64,000 bases of DNA, from positions 1,080,546 to 1,144,545 of the forward strand of contig QCWE01000001.1 in the NCBI GenBank assembly GCA_003149555.1. The letters run 5' to 3'. This document shows, piece after piece, positions 1-8,140 of the stretch; position 1 is the stretch's first letter, and each line of letters opens with the position of its first letter. The translations under genes and the position numbers were made by a program. The DNA comes from Candidatus Aquiluna sp. XM-24bin5 (GTDB lineage Bacteria; Actinomycetota; Actinomycetia; Actinomycetales; Microbacteriaceae). The notes under the pieces are model-generated. The model was not told where the DNA came from. It saw only the letters and a program-made list of their open reading frames with translations, and searched no databases.

Positions 1-7
1 AGAAGTC

Positions 8-1399
8 CTAAAGCAGCTTCGCAATCGAATTCATCGCGCCACCCATAACCGCGGGTATTCCTCCGCCTGGGTGAACAGATGCTCCGACCCGGTGAAGCCA
101 AGGTCTGGCAATGCTTCTGTAACCCGGTTTATGAAATGGCCCCGACTGCCAAAGTGGATTCTTTGCACCATACAGTGCACCTCCCAGAGCGCCGAAGCCC
201 TCAAAGTAACTTGCATTGAGAATTCGGTAGTCCTCAAATTGCTGATCTATGGGGGAATCCAGCCCAATCAGATTTGAAACCCGGTCGAGCTCAGAGCGAA
301 CCCACGGAGTCTCAAGGTCGTAGTCAGCGCTGTCGGCTGGTGCAGTTAGGAGCACGGCTACCGTTGCTTTGCTGTTTGAGTAAATGTGTCCCGGTTTGTA
401 ATAGTTCACAAAACTCATAGTTTGGTTTGGAGCCTGGTTTGTCTTGAGAGCCCCATAGAGCTCAGCTGGCTCATCTGGCATTACAACCGAGTGAGTGACT
501 GTGTCTGCGGGAAGTGGCTCTTTCAGCGCGGCATAGATCGCAACTCCGGAGCAGGACCTATTTGGTGCAATCTTGGCCGGCTTGCCACTCAGTAGAGAGT
601 CTGTAAGCGACGCATCGAGAGAGGAAACCACTAGGTCGGCTGGGAAAGTCTGATCCTCGGTGATCACCTTGCTCTGCGAAATAATCTTCACTCTTTGGCC
701 AGTGAGGATCTTTGCCCCAGAGGATGCAGCAAGATTCGCGAGCATTTTCGGCACCTCGTTCATGCCACCGAGGGGAACAGAGATTCCTTGCTCGCTCATG
801 ATCGCAGTCATTGATGCGTAGATGGGTAGGGTCTGATCGGGTGACACCCCAGCGTTCAGGGTGTGAATGGCTATGAGGTCTCTTAGGCCCTCGGGCATCC
901 ACTTCAGTGAATCCAGGTAGTTGTTAGTAGATAACTTTGTGCCGTAGACGCCGAGTAGTTTGCCAAGTGCCGGCAGGGACTTTGGATCCATTGGAGCTGA
1001 AGTGAGAAGGGTTGTTATCGGACCAGCGAGATCTTTGTGCTCGTTGACGAATCTTTGCCAGGGCTCGTGCCACGGGTGATCTTGCGGGATAGGAATGTCT
1101 ATCTCGTCTCCTCGGAAGAAGTATCTCCCAACCTCCGGAAGCTGGACGAATCTCAGCTCGGTCGGAACCACGCCGCCTAGTGTTTTGTACTTTGCAAGAA
1201 ACGTTTCCCAGACTCCCGGGAATGTGAATAGAGAAGGTCCAGTGTCAATTGTCTGGCCCGCCACCTCAATGCGACGACTCTTGCCACCTATCCAGTCGCC
1301 TTGCTCTAGCACCGTGACCTTGTGTCCAGCTTGGGCGAGGAGAGCAGCCGAGGTTAGACCCCCCAGCCCCGCACCGATGACGACTATCTGCCTGGGCAT
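8..1399 (-). CDS. Carotenoid desaturase, CrtI/CrtD family
   Basis: FAD-dependent desaturase of the phytoene desaturase family (463 aa, near the lower end of the usual length). The N-terminal dinucleotide-binding motif VVIGAGLGGLTSAALLAQAG (residues 6-25) is followed by the family's GGKSR and DTGPSLFTFP segments. The C-terminus carries the GGGIPAVMGGAMNS stretch that closes the FAD site. It lies directly downstream of a UbiA-type prenyltransferase with no spacer. In C50 carotenoid pathways a CrtI-like 3,4-desaturase is paired with a UbiA lycopene elongase, so a CrtD-like step after elongation is as likely as phytoene desaturation. The product could pigment the membrane or serve as an antenna or precursor for the rhodopsin encoded 15 kb away; that link is inference. 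Confidence 0.85.
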   Translation of the reverse strand: MPRQIVVIGAGLGGLTSAALLAQAGHKVTVLEQGDWIGGKSRRIEVAGQTIDTGPSLFTFPGVWETFLAKYKTLGGVVPTELRFVQLPEVGRYFFRGDEIDIPIPQDHPWHEPWQRFVNEHKDLAGPITTLLTSAPMDPKSLPALGKLLGVYGTKLSTNNYLDSLKWMPEGLRDLIAIHTLNAGVSPDQTLPIYASMTAIMSEQGISVPLGGMNEVPKMLANLAASSGAKILTGQRVKIISQSKVITEDQTFPADLVVSSLDASLTDSLLSGKPAKIAPNRSCSGVAIYAALKEPLPADTVTHSVVMPDEPAELYGALKTNQAPNQTMSFVNYYKPGHIYSNSKATVAVLLTAPADSADYDLETPWVRSELDRVSNLIGLDSPIDQQFEDYRILNASYFEGFGALGGALYGAKNPLWQSGPFHKPGYRSIARPWLHRVGASVHPGGGIPAVMGGAMNSIAKLL

Positions 1400-2242
1400 T
1401 TATGGATACATCCCGAAGGTTATTCCGACCACCAGCTGCACTCCCGCAACCGCTCCGGCAGCGTAAGGGAAGGCTATGGAGTACTTGTATACGTCATGCG
1501 CTTTCTTTGGAGTCGGGTCTTTCCAGACCGAGAGCACCAAGTAGCCGGCGATGAGGGCGTTAGCAATCGCCAGTGGGAGATTCACCAGGAAGAAAAAGAC
1601 AGTTGAAACTATCCACCAAACCCCTGACCAAACTAGGGTGCCCCTGACGCCAAGGTGCACGGCTGTTGTTGTGATGCCGGTGTCACTGTCCTGAGGAATG
1701 TCTTGAATGGCGTCATAGGCGTGCTTGGCAATTGACCAGGCCATCAGGCCAATGACTGCAAGCCAGAGCGGTTCGTGCCCGAGAGCAAGTGGGACAAAGG
1801 CCAGTGGGAAGGCGTAGTCGGTGTTGGAAAAGCTGTCTAGATACGGCCTTGCCTTAAATCTCAGCGGAGGCGCCGAGTAAAAGGTGAAGAAGAGGCTGTA
1901 GGCGATCATCCAGGCAACTGCCTGCCAGGGCAGAGTCATGGCGAAGTAGATCAGGAAGGGGACGTTCGTGGCTATGACGCCTACCCAAATTGGTCTCACC
2001 TCGTGGGGATAGATGTGAGCGCCCTCGTAGGAGCCCTTTCGGGCATTGATGTTGTCGGTTTCCTGGTCAAAGATGTCGTTGATGCCATAGATCAATAGAT
2101 TGAACGGGAAGGTAACCCAGATCAGGATCGGCAGGATGTCCCAAGTCCAAAGGTAGCCTGCTAGCCACATGCCCATGACGGTTGTACCTATGGTGTTGAC
2201 CCAAAGAACGGGCCTCGAGATTTGAATTAGTCGCCAGAGCAC
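1400..2242 (-). CDS. UbiA-family prenyltransferase, probable lycopene elongase
   Basis: Integral membrane prenyltransferase of 280 aa with about eight hydrophobic segments. It has the UbiA Asp-rich motif NDIFDQETD (residues 54-62) for Mg-diphosphate binding and a second Asp motif, DAIQDIPQDSD. Homologues that sit beside CrtI-like desaturases add a dimethylallyl unit to each end of lycopene (lycopene elongase, CrtEb/LyeJ) on the way to C50 carotenoids. Its stop codon abuts the start of the desaturase gene, so the two are translationally coupled. Other UbiA roles such as menaquinone or heme O synthesis are less likely given this partner. Confidence 0.8.
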   Translation of the reverse strand: MLWRLIQISRPVLWVNTIGTTVMGMWLAGYLWTWDILPILIWVTFPFNLLIYGINDIFDQETDNINARKGSYEGAHIYPHEVRPIWVGVIATNVPFLIYFAMTLPWQAVAWMIAYSLFFTFYSAPPLRFKARPYLDSFSNTDYAFPLAFVPLALGHEPLWLAVIGLMAWSIAKHAYDAIQDIPQDSDTGITTTAVHLGVRGTLVWSGVWWIVSTVFFFLVNLPLAIANALIAGYLVLSVWKDPTPKKAHDVYKYSIAFPYAAGAVAGVQLVVGITFGMYP

Positions 2243-2279
2243 CCGTTCAGCCTACGGCCTCTCGGCAAAATGAACGTCT

Positions 2280-2293
2280 TGCACAAACGTGCA
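2280..2293. promoter_or_regulatory. Candidate operator for the SorC-type regulator
   Basis: A perfect inverted repeat (TGCAC, 4-nt spacer, GTGCA) lies between the carotenoid genes and the dehydrogenase operon. The 12-mer TGCACAAACGTG occurs again at 6798-6809, just ahead of the PTS genes of the same cluster. Two copies in front of two co-functional gene groups flanking a SorC regulator gene make it a plausible operator; binding is inferred. Confidence 0.45.
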
Positions 2294-2375
2294 CTTGCGG
2301 ACCCTTATTTTCACCCCTGTGAATTGCCATAATTGGCCAAGCTGCACAATTGTCAGCAAATTTGTGAAGGAAATA

Positions 2376-3386
2376 ATGGCCACAGTTACACCTTTGTTCG
2401 CTCCCGAGCAGGGTCCAATCTCAGCCAGCAAGGAGGCTGCAAGTGCAGCCCTGGAGTCTTTGCTGGCAATTCGCTTCTTTGAGGAGGCAGTAGACGGCCT
2501 CTTTGCCAGAGGCCTGATGCACGGGACCATGCACCTTTCTATCGGGCAGGAGGCCGTAGCGACCGGAGTCTGCGCCGCGCTCAGAAAGAGCGACTACATA
2601 ACATCAACCCACCGCGGACACTCGCACTGCATCGCCAAGGGTGCTGACCTGACTCGCATGATGGCGGAACTTCTTGCCAAGCAGACCGGCTACTGCCGAG
2701 GACGTGGTGGCAGCATGCACATCGCAGATGTTGAGACAGGGAACCTGGGAGCAAACGGCATTGTTGCCGGAGGCATTCCCATTGCTGCTGGGGCTGCCCT
2801 AGCTCAGAAGATGCAGGGTAAAGACAACGTAGTGGTGTCTTTCTTTGGCGATGGTGCCACCAATGAGGGTGCGTTCCACGAGGCTTTGAACCTGGCCGCG
2901 GTTTGGGATCTACCGGTTGTCTTTGTCTGCGAGAACAACAAGTACGGCATGAGCTTCTCCACGGCAAAGAGCATGAAGGTCGAGAAGATCTCTGAGCGAG
3001 CTGCGGCATATGGCTTTCCGGGCGTGACGGTAGACGGCAACGACGTTGACGAAGTGTTTGCTGCAACCCAAGAGGCAGTGGCACGAGCCAGGTCTGGGGG
3101 TGGGCCAACCCTTATTGAGTGCCTTACCTACAGACACAAGGGCCACTCCAAGAGCGACAAGAACCTCTACCGCACCAAGGAGGAAATCGACTTCTGGAAG
3201 ACGAAGGACCCAGTTGGGATCTTTGAGACCAAGCTGATCGACAATTCAGTGCTTTCTGCGGAAGAGGTTGAGCAGCTCACCCAAAAGGTTCGTGATGCGG
3301 TTCGTCTCGCAATCCAGGAGGCAACTCAGGCACCGGATTCGGATCCAGCAGAGCTGCTTTCCTCTGTCTTTAGGCAGGTGGGCTAG
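2376..3386 (+). CDS. 2-oxoacid/acetoin dehydrogenase-type E1 alpha subunit
   Basis: ThDP-dependent E1 alpha (336 aa) of the AcoA/PdhA type. The ThDP-Mg motif runs from GDG (158-160) to ENN (186-188) and the phosphorylation-loop-like THRGHSH lies at 79-84. I chose the ATG at 2376, which has GAAGGA just upstream and starts MATVTPLF; an in-frame extension to 2289 would add 29 residues with no family resemblance. It is the first gene of a closely packed operon with E1 beta and E2. E1 of the acetoin dehydrogenase group cleaves alpha-hydroxyketones as well as 2-oxoacids. Because the operon also encodes a polyol PTS and a DXR-like enzyme, I infer a 1-deoxyketose phosphate substrate rather than pyruvate. 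No E3 gene is present, so lipoamide dehydrogenase must come from elsewhere. Confidence 0.87.
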   Translation: MATVTPLFAPEQGPISASKEAASAALESLLAIRFFEEAVDGLFARGLMHGTMHLSIGQEAVATGVCAALRKSDYITSTHRGHSHCIAKGADLTRMMAELLAKQTGYCRGRGGSMHIADVETGNLGANGIVAGGIPIAAGAALAQKMQGKDNVVVSFFGDGATNEGAFHEALNLAAVWDLPVVFVCENNKYGMSFSTAKSMKVEKISERAAAYGFPGVTVDGNDVDEVFAATQEAVARARSGGGPTLIECLTYRHKGHSKSDKNLYRTKEEIDFWKTKDPVGIFETKLIDNSVLSAEEVEQLTQKVRDAVRLAIQEATQAPDSDPAELLSSVFRQVG

Positions 3387-4376
3387 ATGACTGAGCGCAT
3401 CATCACCTACGCGGAGGCTGTCCGCGAAGCAATTGGCCAGGCCATGGAGGCTGACAGCAACGTCTTCATGCTCGGGGAGGATATCGGGGTCTACGGAGGA
3501 GCGTTTGGCGTTTCCGGTGATCTCTACCACCGCTTTGGCGAGGAGCGCGTTCGCGATACGCCCATCTCGGAGCTAGGAATTGTGGGCGCTGCGGTTGGTG
3601 CCGCACTGGTTGGAATGAAGCCGATTGTCGAGATCCAGTTCTCTGACTTCACCGCTCAGGCCATGGATCAAATTGTCAATCAGGCCGCAAAGATTCACTT
3701 CATGCTCGGTGGTGAGCTGTCGGTGCCAATGGTTTTGCGAGCACCGTCCGGTTCGGGAACAGGTGCTGCAGCCCAGCACTCCCAGAGTCTCGAGGCGTGG
3801 TTCGCGCACGTTCCTGGGCTAAAGGTCGTGTTGCCATCATCGCCAGCCGATGCCAAGGGCTTATTGCTTTCAGCACTCGATGACCCTAACCCGGTCGTGG
3901 TCTTGGAGCACAAGCTCCTCTACAAGACCTCCGGTCATGTGCCAGAGGAAATGTATAAAACACCAATTGGAGTTTCCAATGTGGTTCGCGAGGGTAAAGA
4001 CCTAACTATCGTTGCCACCGGTGTCATGGTTTCGAGGTCAATTGAAGCCGCAGCGCAACTTTCAGCAGAGGGCATCGAGGCGACCGTGATCGATGTTCGC
4101 ACCCTGAGCCCCTTGGACATGGATCCAATAAATGACTCTGTGGCCAAAACCGGAAAGCTGATGCTCGTGCAGGAGGCCCCTAAGCACGTCGGCTACATGG
4201 CAGAGGTTGCGGCTCGGGTTTCTGAGGGCCCAGGTATTTACTCTCTCACCGAGCCGGTAACCAGGCTCTGTGGCATGGATGTTCCAATTCCATATGCCCC
4301 GCAGCTTGAGAAATCGGTTGTCCCGCAGCTCGATGACATAGTCCAGGGTGCAAAGAGTCTTGTGAGGGGCATCTAA
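3387..4376 (+). CDS. 2-oxoacid/acetoin dehydrogenase-type E1 beta subunit
   Basis: E1 beta subunit (329 aa, standard length) of the AcoB/PdhB type, forming the alpha2beta2 ThDP enzyme with the preceding product. Visible family segments are ITYAEAVREAIGQAM near the N-terminus, FMLGEDIGVYGGAFGVS, the conserved DTPISELGIVGAAVGAA, and the C-terminal transketolase domain with IDVRTLSPLDMD. The ATG directly follows the stop of E1 alpha with no spacer, and its own stop overlaps the E2 start (TAATG), so the three subunits are translationally coupled. Confidence 0.87.
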   Translation: MTERIITYAEAVREAIGQAMEADSNVFMLGEDIGVYGGAFGVSGDLYHRFGEERVRDTPISELGIVGAAVGAALVGMKPIVEIQFSDFTAQAMDQIVNQAAKIHFMLGGELSVPMVLRAPSGSGTGAAAQHSQSLEAWFAHVPGLKVVLPSSPADAKGLLLSALDDPNPVVVLEHKLLYKTSGHVPEEMYKTPIGVSNVVREGKDLTIVATGVMVSRSIEAAAQLSAEGIEATVIDVRTLSPLDMDPINDSVAKTGKLMLVQEAPKHVGYMAEVAARVSEGPGIYSLTEPVTRLCGMDVPIPYAPQLEKSVVPQLDDIVQGAKSLVRGI

Positions 4377-5464
4377 TGGCTCAGACACCGGTAGTGATGC
4401 CAAAGATGAGCATGACTATGACCGAGGGCGAGGTCGTAGAGATCCTCGTCAAGGTTGGAGACAAGGTTGAAAAGGGTCAGGTAGTTGCGGTAGTTGGCAC
4501 TGACAAAACCGACATGGAGGTCGAGAGCGACCACGAGGGTGAGGTCACCGAGATTTCCTCCGGTCCCGGGGACGTCATTGAGGTTGGCGCGCCGCTATTT
4601 GTTCTAGAGACCGAGGGCGAGGACTTACTAGCCGGCATGTTTGGGGATGGGCCTGCCGCAGAGACGGTCGCAACTGAGCCGGTTGCGCAAGAGGTTCAGG
4701 CGCCCATTGCTGCTCCAGCACCTCAGGAGAGTTCGAGTGTCCTGGCAATGCCTGGGGCCAGGAAGGCGGCCAAGGAGCAGGGAATCGACCTATCCACAAT
4801 TACCCCAGCCAGCCCCTCGGGTGTGATCAAGGTCACTGATCTACCGGCAGCCGGAAGCCGTGAAGAGGCTGCAAGGCACCAGGTTGCACGAGTTGTCGAC
4901 ACCTCGGCTCAGATTCCTCAGTTCTCGTTGTCATCCACCATCTCCCTGACCACCGCTCTGTCCGCAGATGCAGTGGAAAGGTTTGTGGTTTTAGCGAGGG
5001 CTTGGGTCAGGACCCTTCAGGCACGGCCCAGGCTCAACCAGCGTTTCTTGGACGGAGCGTTTTCAACCATTGACCAAATCCGCATCGCAGCGCTCGTGAA
5101 GACACCTTTGGGTTTTGTTGCTCCAACACTGGGAGCTGATTCCATCTCTGAGAGCTCTTGGGCAGAGAGTGCAAAGGCTGTTCTGGATTCAGCTAGGCAA
5201 AACAAGATCGCGCCCGAGAATCTTCAGCCAGCATCCACATCAATTACCGATCTGGGTGAATTTGGTATCAGGCAGGCAAATACCCTGCTGTTCCAGCCGC
5301 AGAGCTCGGGGTTCAATGTTGGTCAGATGCGAAGCGCTGGCGAAAACTACGAAATTGACTGCACAATTGTGATTGACCATAGAATTGCGGACCCGGGCGA
5401 CGGAGCTGAGGCACTAGCTTTCTTCGCCGCAGAGTTGCAGAAGGAGCTCGATGTCAACGGCTAG
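4376..5464 (+). CDS. Dihydrolipoamide acyltransferase E2, short form
   Basis: E2 core subunit (362 aa). A lipoyl domain occupies residues 1-80 with the lipoylated lysine in GTDKTDMEVES. An Ala/Pro/Gln linker follows, then a peripheral subunit-binding domain around residues 120-160 (AMPGARKAAKEQGIDLSTIT) and a compact acyltransferase domain with DLGEFG. The usual HxxxDG active site is altered to DHRIADPGDGAE, with the His and first Asp kept and three residues inserted before DGA. It transfers the acyl group made by E1 to CoA. The 3' end overlaps the regulator gene by 14 bases. Confidence 0.82.
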   Translation: MAQTPVVMPKMSMTMTEGEVVEILVKVGDKVEKGQVVAVVGTDKTDMEVESDHEGEVTEISSGPGDVIEVGAPLFVLETEGEDLLAGMFGDGPAAETVATEPVAQEVQAPIAAPAPQESSSVLAMPGARKAAKEQGIDLSTITPASPSGVIKVTDLPAAGSREEAARHQVARVVDTSAQIPQFSLSSTISLTTALSADAVERFVVLARAWVRTLQARPRLNQRFLDGAFSTIDQIRIAALVKTPLGFVAPTLGADSISESSWAESAKAVLDSARQNKIAPENLQPASTSITDLGEFGIRQANTLLFQPQSSGFNVGQMRSAGENYEIDCTIVIDHRIADPGDGAEALAFFAAELQKELDVNG

Positions 5465-6422
5465 AGATCGCGCACTCATTGTCAAGGTCGCGCGCATGTA
5501 TTACGAGCAAAACATGAGCCAGGACCAGATCGCCAGGGCGCTCCTCACCAGCCGTTCAAACGTTTCAAGAATTCTCTCGGTTGCCAAAAAGCGGGGCATT
5601 GTCGAGATCAAAATAAACGAGGCGACCAAGCGCGAAACTGACATTGAAGAGATGTTGATCAGCCGCTTCGGCCTTCACGCTGCAATGGTTGCAAAGGTGC
5701 CGAGGTCCACAAGCGACTACAAAGCAGTGGGTCAGCTGGCGGTTCAAAGTTTTCTTAGCCACCTAAAGCCTCGCGTGAAGGTGGCAATTAGTTGGGGTAG
5801 ATCAATACAGGCGATGGTGGACGCCTTAGAGCCTGACAATCGGCCTGATCTGACCTTTATCCCCATCATGGGCGGCATGACGGCAATACCTTCTTCTTAC
5901 AGTGGTGAGACCCTGATTCAGTCTTTGGCCGAGAAGTTTCACGCGCAGTACCAGGTGCTGCACGCGCCCACCATTGTTCAGTCCCCGGATATCAAGGTCG
6001 CGCTTATGAGAGAGCCCTCGGTAGCAGCGGTTATCGACTCTGCCCGCACCGCGGATGTTGCCTTTGTGGGCATTGGATCCAAGGGTGCTCACAGCTCCCA
6101 GCACATCTTGCAATCTGCTGGTATCACTCCGGAGGAGAACCCCGAGTTCTTTGAGGCGTGGAGTGGGGATTTGGCTGGGAGATTCTTTGACAGGGATGGC
6201 AAGAGCATCAACTCTCGACTTGATAACCGAACCGTCGGCCTAGAGCTTGGCGAGATTGCGAGGATTAAACGCGTGGTCGGTGTTGCTGCCGGAGAAGAGA
6301 AAACCGATGGAATCCTCGCGGCACTTCGCGGGGGACTAATCTCGGAACTTGTCACGAGCTCCAATTGCGCACTCAAGCTCTTGGAAGCCGCGGAAAGCAA
6401 GACACTAGGAGAGCTGGTTTAG
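5451..6422 (+). CDS. SorC/DeoR-family sugar-responsive transcriptional regulator
   Basis: 323 aa. The N-terminal helix-turn-helix is YYEQNMSQDQIARALLTSRS followed by NVSRIL (residues 18-43). A C-terminal sugar-phosphate-binding domain contains the family segments VAISWGRSIQAMVDAL, DVAFVGIGS and the conserved VGVAAGEEKTDGILAALRGG. SorC regulators respond to phosphorylated sugars or polyols, fitting control of this PTS/dehydrogenase operon. It overlaps the E2 gene by 14 bases and abuts the GutM-like gene. Likely operators are the TGCACAAACGTG sites at 2280 and 6798. Confidence 0.85.
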   Translation: MSTARDRALIVKVARMYYEQNMSQDQIARALLTSRSNVSRILSVAKKRGIVEIKINEATKRETDIEEMLISRFGLHAAMVAKVPRSTSDYKAVGQLAVQSFLSHLKPRVKVAISWGRSIQAMVDALEPDNRPDLTFIPIMGGMTAIPSSYSGETLIQSLAEKFHAQYQVLHAPTIVQSPDIKVALMREPSVAAVIDSARTADVAFVGIGSKGAHSSQHILQSAGITPEENPEFFEAWSGDLAGRFFDRDGKSINSRLDNRTVGLELGEIARIKRVVGVAAGEEKTDGILAALRGGLISELVTSSNCALKLLEAAESKTLGELV

Positions 6423-6809
6423 ATGGAAATTTTGATTTGGATCCTTTTTCTGATTGCGGTGATGTGGGTCTTCCAGCTCTATCTAGCCGTAAAGCAGTCC
6501 CAGCGTTTCTCTAACGACTTGCGCGAAATCCGCACTCCCGGAACCACGACAACTGTGGGGATGGGGGGTTATCGCTATCGCGGCGGCAGGGCATTTGTTG
6601 CCATGGCGCAAAAGGACGGGGAAGTTACCGGGGCAAGGATTCTCTCGGGCCTGACCGTATTTGCAAACTCAAAGCCATTTGAGGACATCGTGGGTCACAA
6701 ACTGACCGATCTAGTAGAAGGCAAAGGCCTTGAAAATCAGAAGTTCAAGGTTGTTGAAGCTACCAAGCACGCGGCAAAAACTCTGCTTGATCAAAATGCA
6801 CAAACGTGA
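6423..6809 (+). CDS. GutM-family glucitol operon accessory regulator
   Basis: 128 aa with one N-terminal membrane segment (residues 3-23) and a conserved cytoplasmic part (GYRYRGGRAFVAMAQ, ARILSGLTVFA). GutM proteins accompany glucitol/sorbitol PTS operons and were named as an activator of the E. coli gut operon; the membrane anchor suggests a PTS-linked signalling or assembly role. It starts at the base after the regulator stop. Its last codons overlap the second candidate operator (6798-6811). Confidence 0.8.
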   Translation: MEILIWILFLIAVMWVFQLYLAVKQSQRFSNDLREIRTPGTTTTVGMGGYRYRGGRAFVAMAQKDGEVTGARILSGLTVFANSKPFEDIVGHKLTDLVEGKGLENQKFKVVEATKHAAKTLLDQNAQT

Positions 6810-6811
6810 CA
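6798..6811. promoter_or_regulatory. Second copy of the candidate SorC operator
   Basis: TGCACAAACGTG (6798-6809) repeats exactly the 12-mer found at 2280-2291 upstream of the E1 alpha gene. It overlaps the GutM stop codon and precedes a 91-nt gap before the PTS genes. A separate regulated promoter for the PTS genes is therefore likely. Chance recurrence of 12 bases at two intergenic edges of one operon is improbable but not excluded. Confidence 0.45.
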
Positions 6812-6859
6812 GCTCTAAGCACATTCACCTCCCAGCGATTCCGCTAGCGTAACGAGAAG

Positions 6860-6879
6860 CACGGTCAGAGTAGACCGTG
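6860..6879 (+). promoter_or_regulatory. Hairpin in the leader of the PTS genes
   Basis: CACGGTC and GACCGTG form a perfect 7-bp inverted repeat with a 6-nt loop, ending 10 nt before the strong Shine-Dalgarno AAAGGAGG of the EIIC gene. It could be an operator half-site pair or an mRNA structure affecting initiation; the sequence does not decide. Confidence 0.4.
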
Positions 6880-6900
6880 TCTCGATCCAAAGGAGGGTTG

Positions 6901-7488
6901 ATGAATTTATTCGCCAGCGCTGACACGGTTGCCGAACCGGAAGGCGTATGGGGAGCGATTGCAGGTGGAGCTGAATACTTCATCGGTATCTTCAACCAAG
7001 GTGGTGAGGTCTTCTTTGGCCTCATGGGAGGAATCCTGCCTACCCTGGTTGTTCTGCTCACAGCTGTGAACGCTCTCATCCGACTAATTGGACCAGAGAA
7101 GATCGAAACGCTCGGAAAGAAAGCCGCGCAGCCCGGTCTCATTTGGTACCCAGTCCGCTACATGGTGCTGCCATTCTTGGCAGTATTCTTCCTAACGAAC
7201 CCAATGGCTTACACCATTGGTCGTTTCCTACCAGAGCGTTTCAAGCCCGCTTTCTATGACTCAGCGGTCTCGTACGTTCACCCAATCACGGGTCTGTTCC
7301 CACACGCTAACCCAGGTGAGCTCTTCGTTTACCTAGGTATTGCAGCGGGAATCACCCAGCTCGGTCTAGGTCTTGGTGACCTCGCACTGCGCTTCCTGTT
7401 GGTTGGTCTTGTAGTCATCTTCATCCGAGGCATCGTGACCGAGTGGATCACCGCCAGGATGCTAGCTAGGAAGGAAGCGAAAGCCTAA
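6901..7488 (+). CDS. srlA: PTS glucitol/sorbitol-type EIIC membrane subunit
   Basis: 195 aa membrane protein matching SrlA/GutA over its length. Landmarks include GGAEYFIGIFNQGGEVF, GGILPTLVVLL, the conserved NPMAYTIGRFLPERFKP, and GLFPHANPGELFVYLGIA. It forms half of the translocation channel of a polyol-phosphorylating permease. The ATG at 6901 is preceded by AAAGGAGG at ideal spacing; an upstream in-frame GTG at 6877 would place the SD inside the gene. The stop overlaps the next start (TAATG). The substrate cannot be read from the sequence; sorbitol is the family default, but the operon lacks sorbitol-6-phosphate dehydrogenase. Confidence 0.88.
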   Translation: MNLFASADTVAEPEGVWGAIAGGAEYFIGIFNQGGEVFFGLMGGILPTLVVLLTAVNALIRLIGPEKIETLGKKAAQPGLIWYPVRYMVLPFLAVFFLTNPMAYTIGRFLPERFKPAFYDSAVSYVHPITGLFPHANPGELFVYLGIAAGITQLGLGLGDLALRFLLVGLVVIFIRGIVTEWITARMLARKEAKA

Positions 7489-8027
7489 TGGACGGACTAA
7501 ATAAAGTTCTGGTCACTATTGGCCGCGGTGTAGGTGGAGTTGTTGGAACCCTTTACCAAGCAGGGCGCGACACAATCGACACCATCATCCGTAACATCCT
7601 GCCTTTCATGGCATTCATTGCCTTCATTATCGGTCTGGTTCTTGCCACCGGTATTGGTGATGTCATTGCCAACGGCATCAAGGGACTAGCCGGCAACATC
7701 GTTGGTCTTTTGATTGTCTCCGTGGTTTGTGCCATTCCGGTGCTATCACCGCTGCTGGGCCCAGGTGCTGTTATCGCACAGGTAGTGGGAACCCTGCTCG
7801 GTGTAGAGATCGGCCGTGGCAACATCCCACCTCAGATGGCTCTTCCAGCTCTATTCGCTATCAACCCTCAGGTTGGTTGTGACTTCATCCCAGTGGGCCT
7901 CGCCCTTGGAGAAGCTGAGCCAGAGACCGTCGAGGTCGGTGTACCAGCTGTTCTGTTCTCGCGACTCATTACCGGTCCGCTAGCCGTTGTTATTGCATAC
8001 GTAGCTAGCTTCGGTATGTACAGCTAG
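7488..8027 (+). CDS. PTS glucitol-type second membrane domain (C-terminal part of SrlE) as a separate protein
   Basis: 179 aa, with three to four membrane segments. It corresponds to the C-terminal membrane half of SrlE (about 319 aa in E. coli): RNILPFMAFIAFIIGLV, GLLIVSVVCAIPVLSPLLGP, and the conserved FAINPQVGCDFIPVGLALGEA. In the classical protein this domain is fused behind an EIIB domain. Here it stands alone and precedes the separate EIIB gene, so the domain order is reversed. It is coupled to EIIC by a 1-base overlap. Confidence 0.85.
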   Translation: MDGLNKVLVTIGRGVGGVVGTLYQAGRDTIDTIIRNILPFMAFIAFIIGLVLATGIGDVIANGIKGLAGNIVGLLIVSVVCAIPVLSPLLGPGAVIAQVVGTLLGVEIGRGNIPPQMALPALFAINPQVGCDFIPVGLALGEAEPETVEVGVPAVLFSRLITGPLAVVIAYVASFGMYS

Positions 8028-8054
8028 AAACAAAACAATCCTTTCGGGGGTTGT

Positions 8055-8088
8055 CAGAGGATGGGTCATTCATTTGGCCCATCCTCTG
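8055..8088 (+). promoter_or_regulatory. Intra-operon hairpin between PTS genes
   Basis: CAGAGGATGGG (8055-8065) pairs perfectly with CCCATCCTCTG (8078-8088); a T-G and a C-G pair may extend the stem to 13 bp. No U-run follows, so it is unlikely to be a full terminator. It sits in the only long gap (113 nt) of the PTS genes. It could be a processing or stability element setting the ratio of membrane to soluble subunits. Confidence 0.5.
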
Positions 8089-8140
8089 ATTTACCCAAAG
8101 TCAGACTTCCAAAAAACAAAGAGGTTCAAGGAGCAAACAA

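Noticed and set aside
2289..2375. N-terminal extension of E1 alpha
   Set aside because: It would not match the family and it spans the promoter/operator region; the ATG at 2376 has a good SD.
4575..4826. ORFs antisense and out of frame over the E2 linker
   Set aside because: The Pro/Gln/Arg-rich readings arise from the Ala/Pro linker of the real gene.
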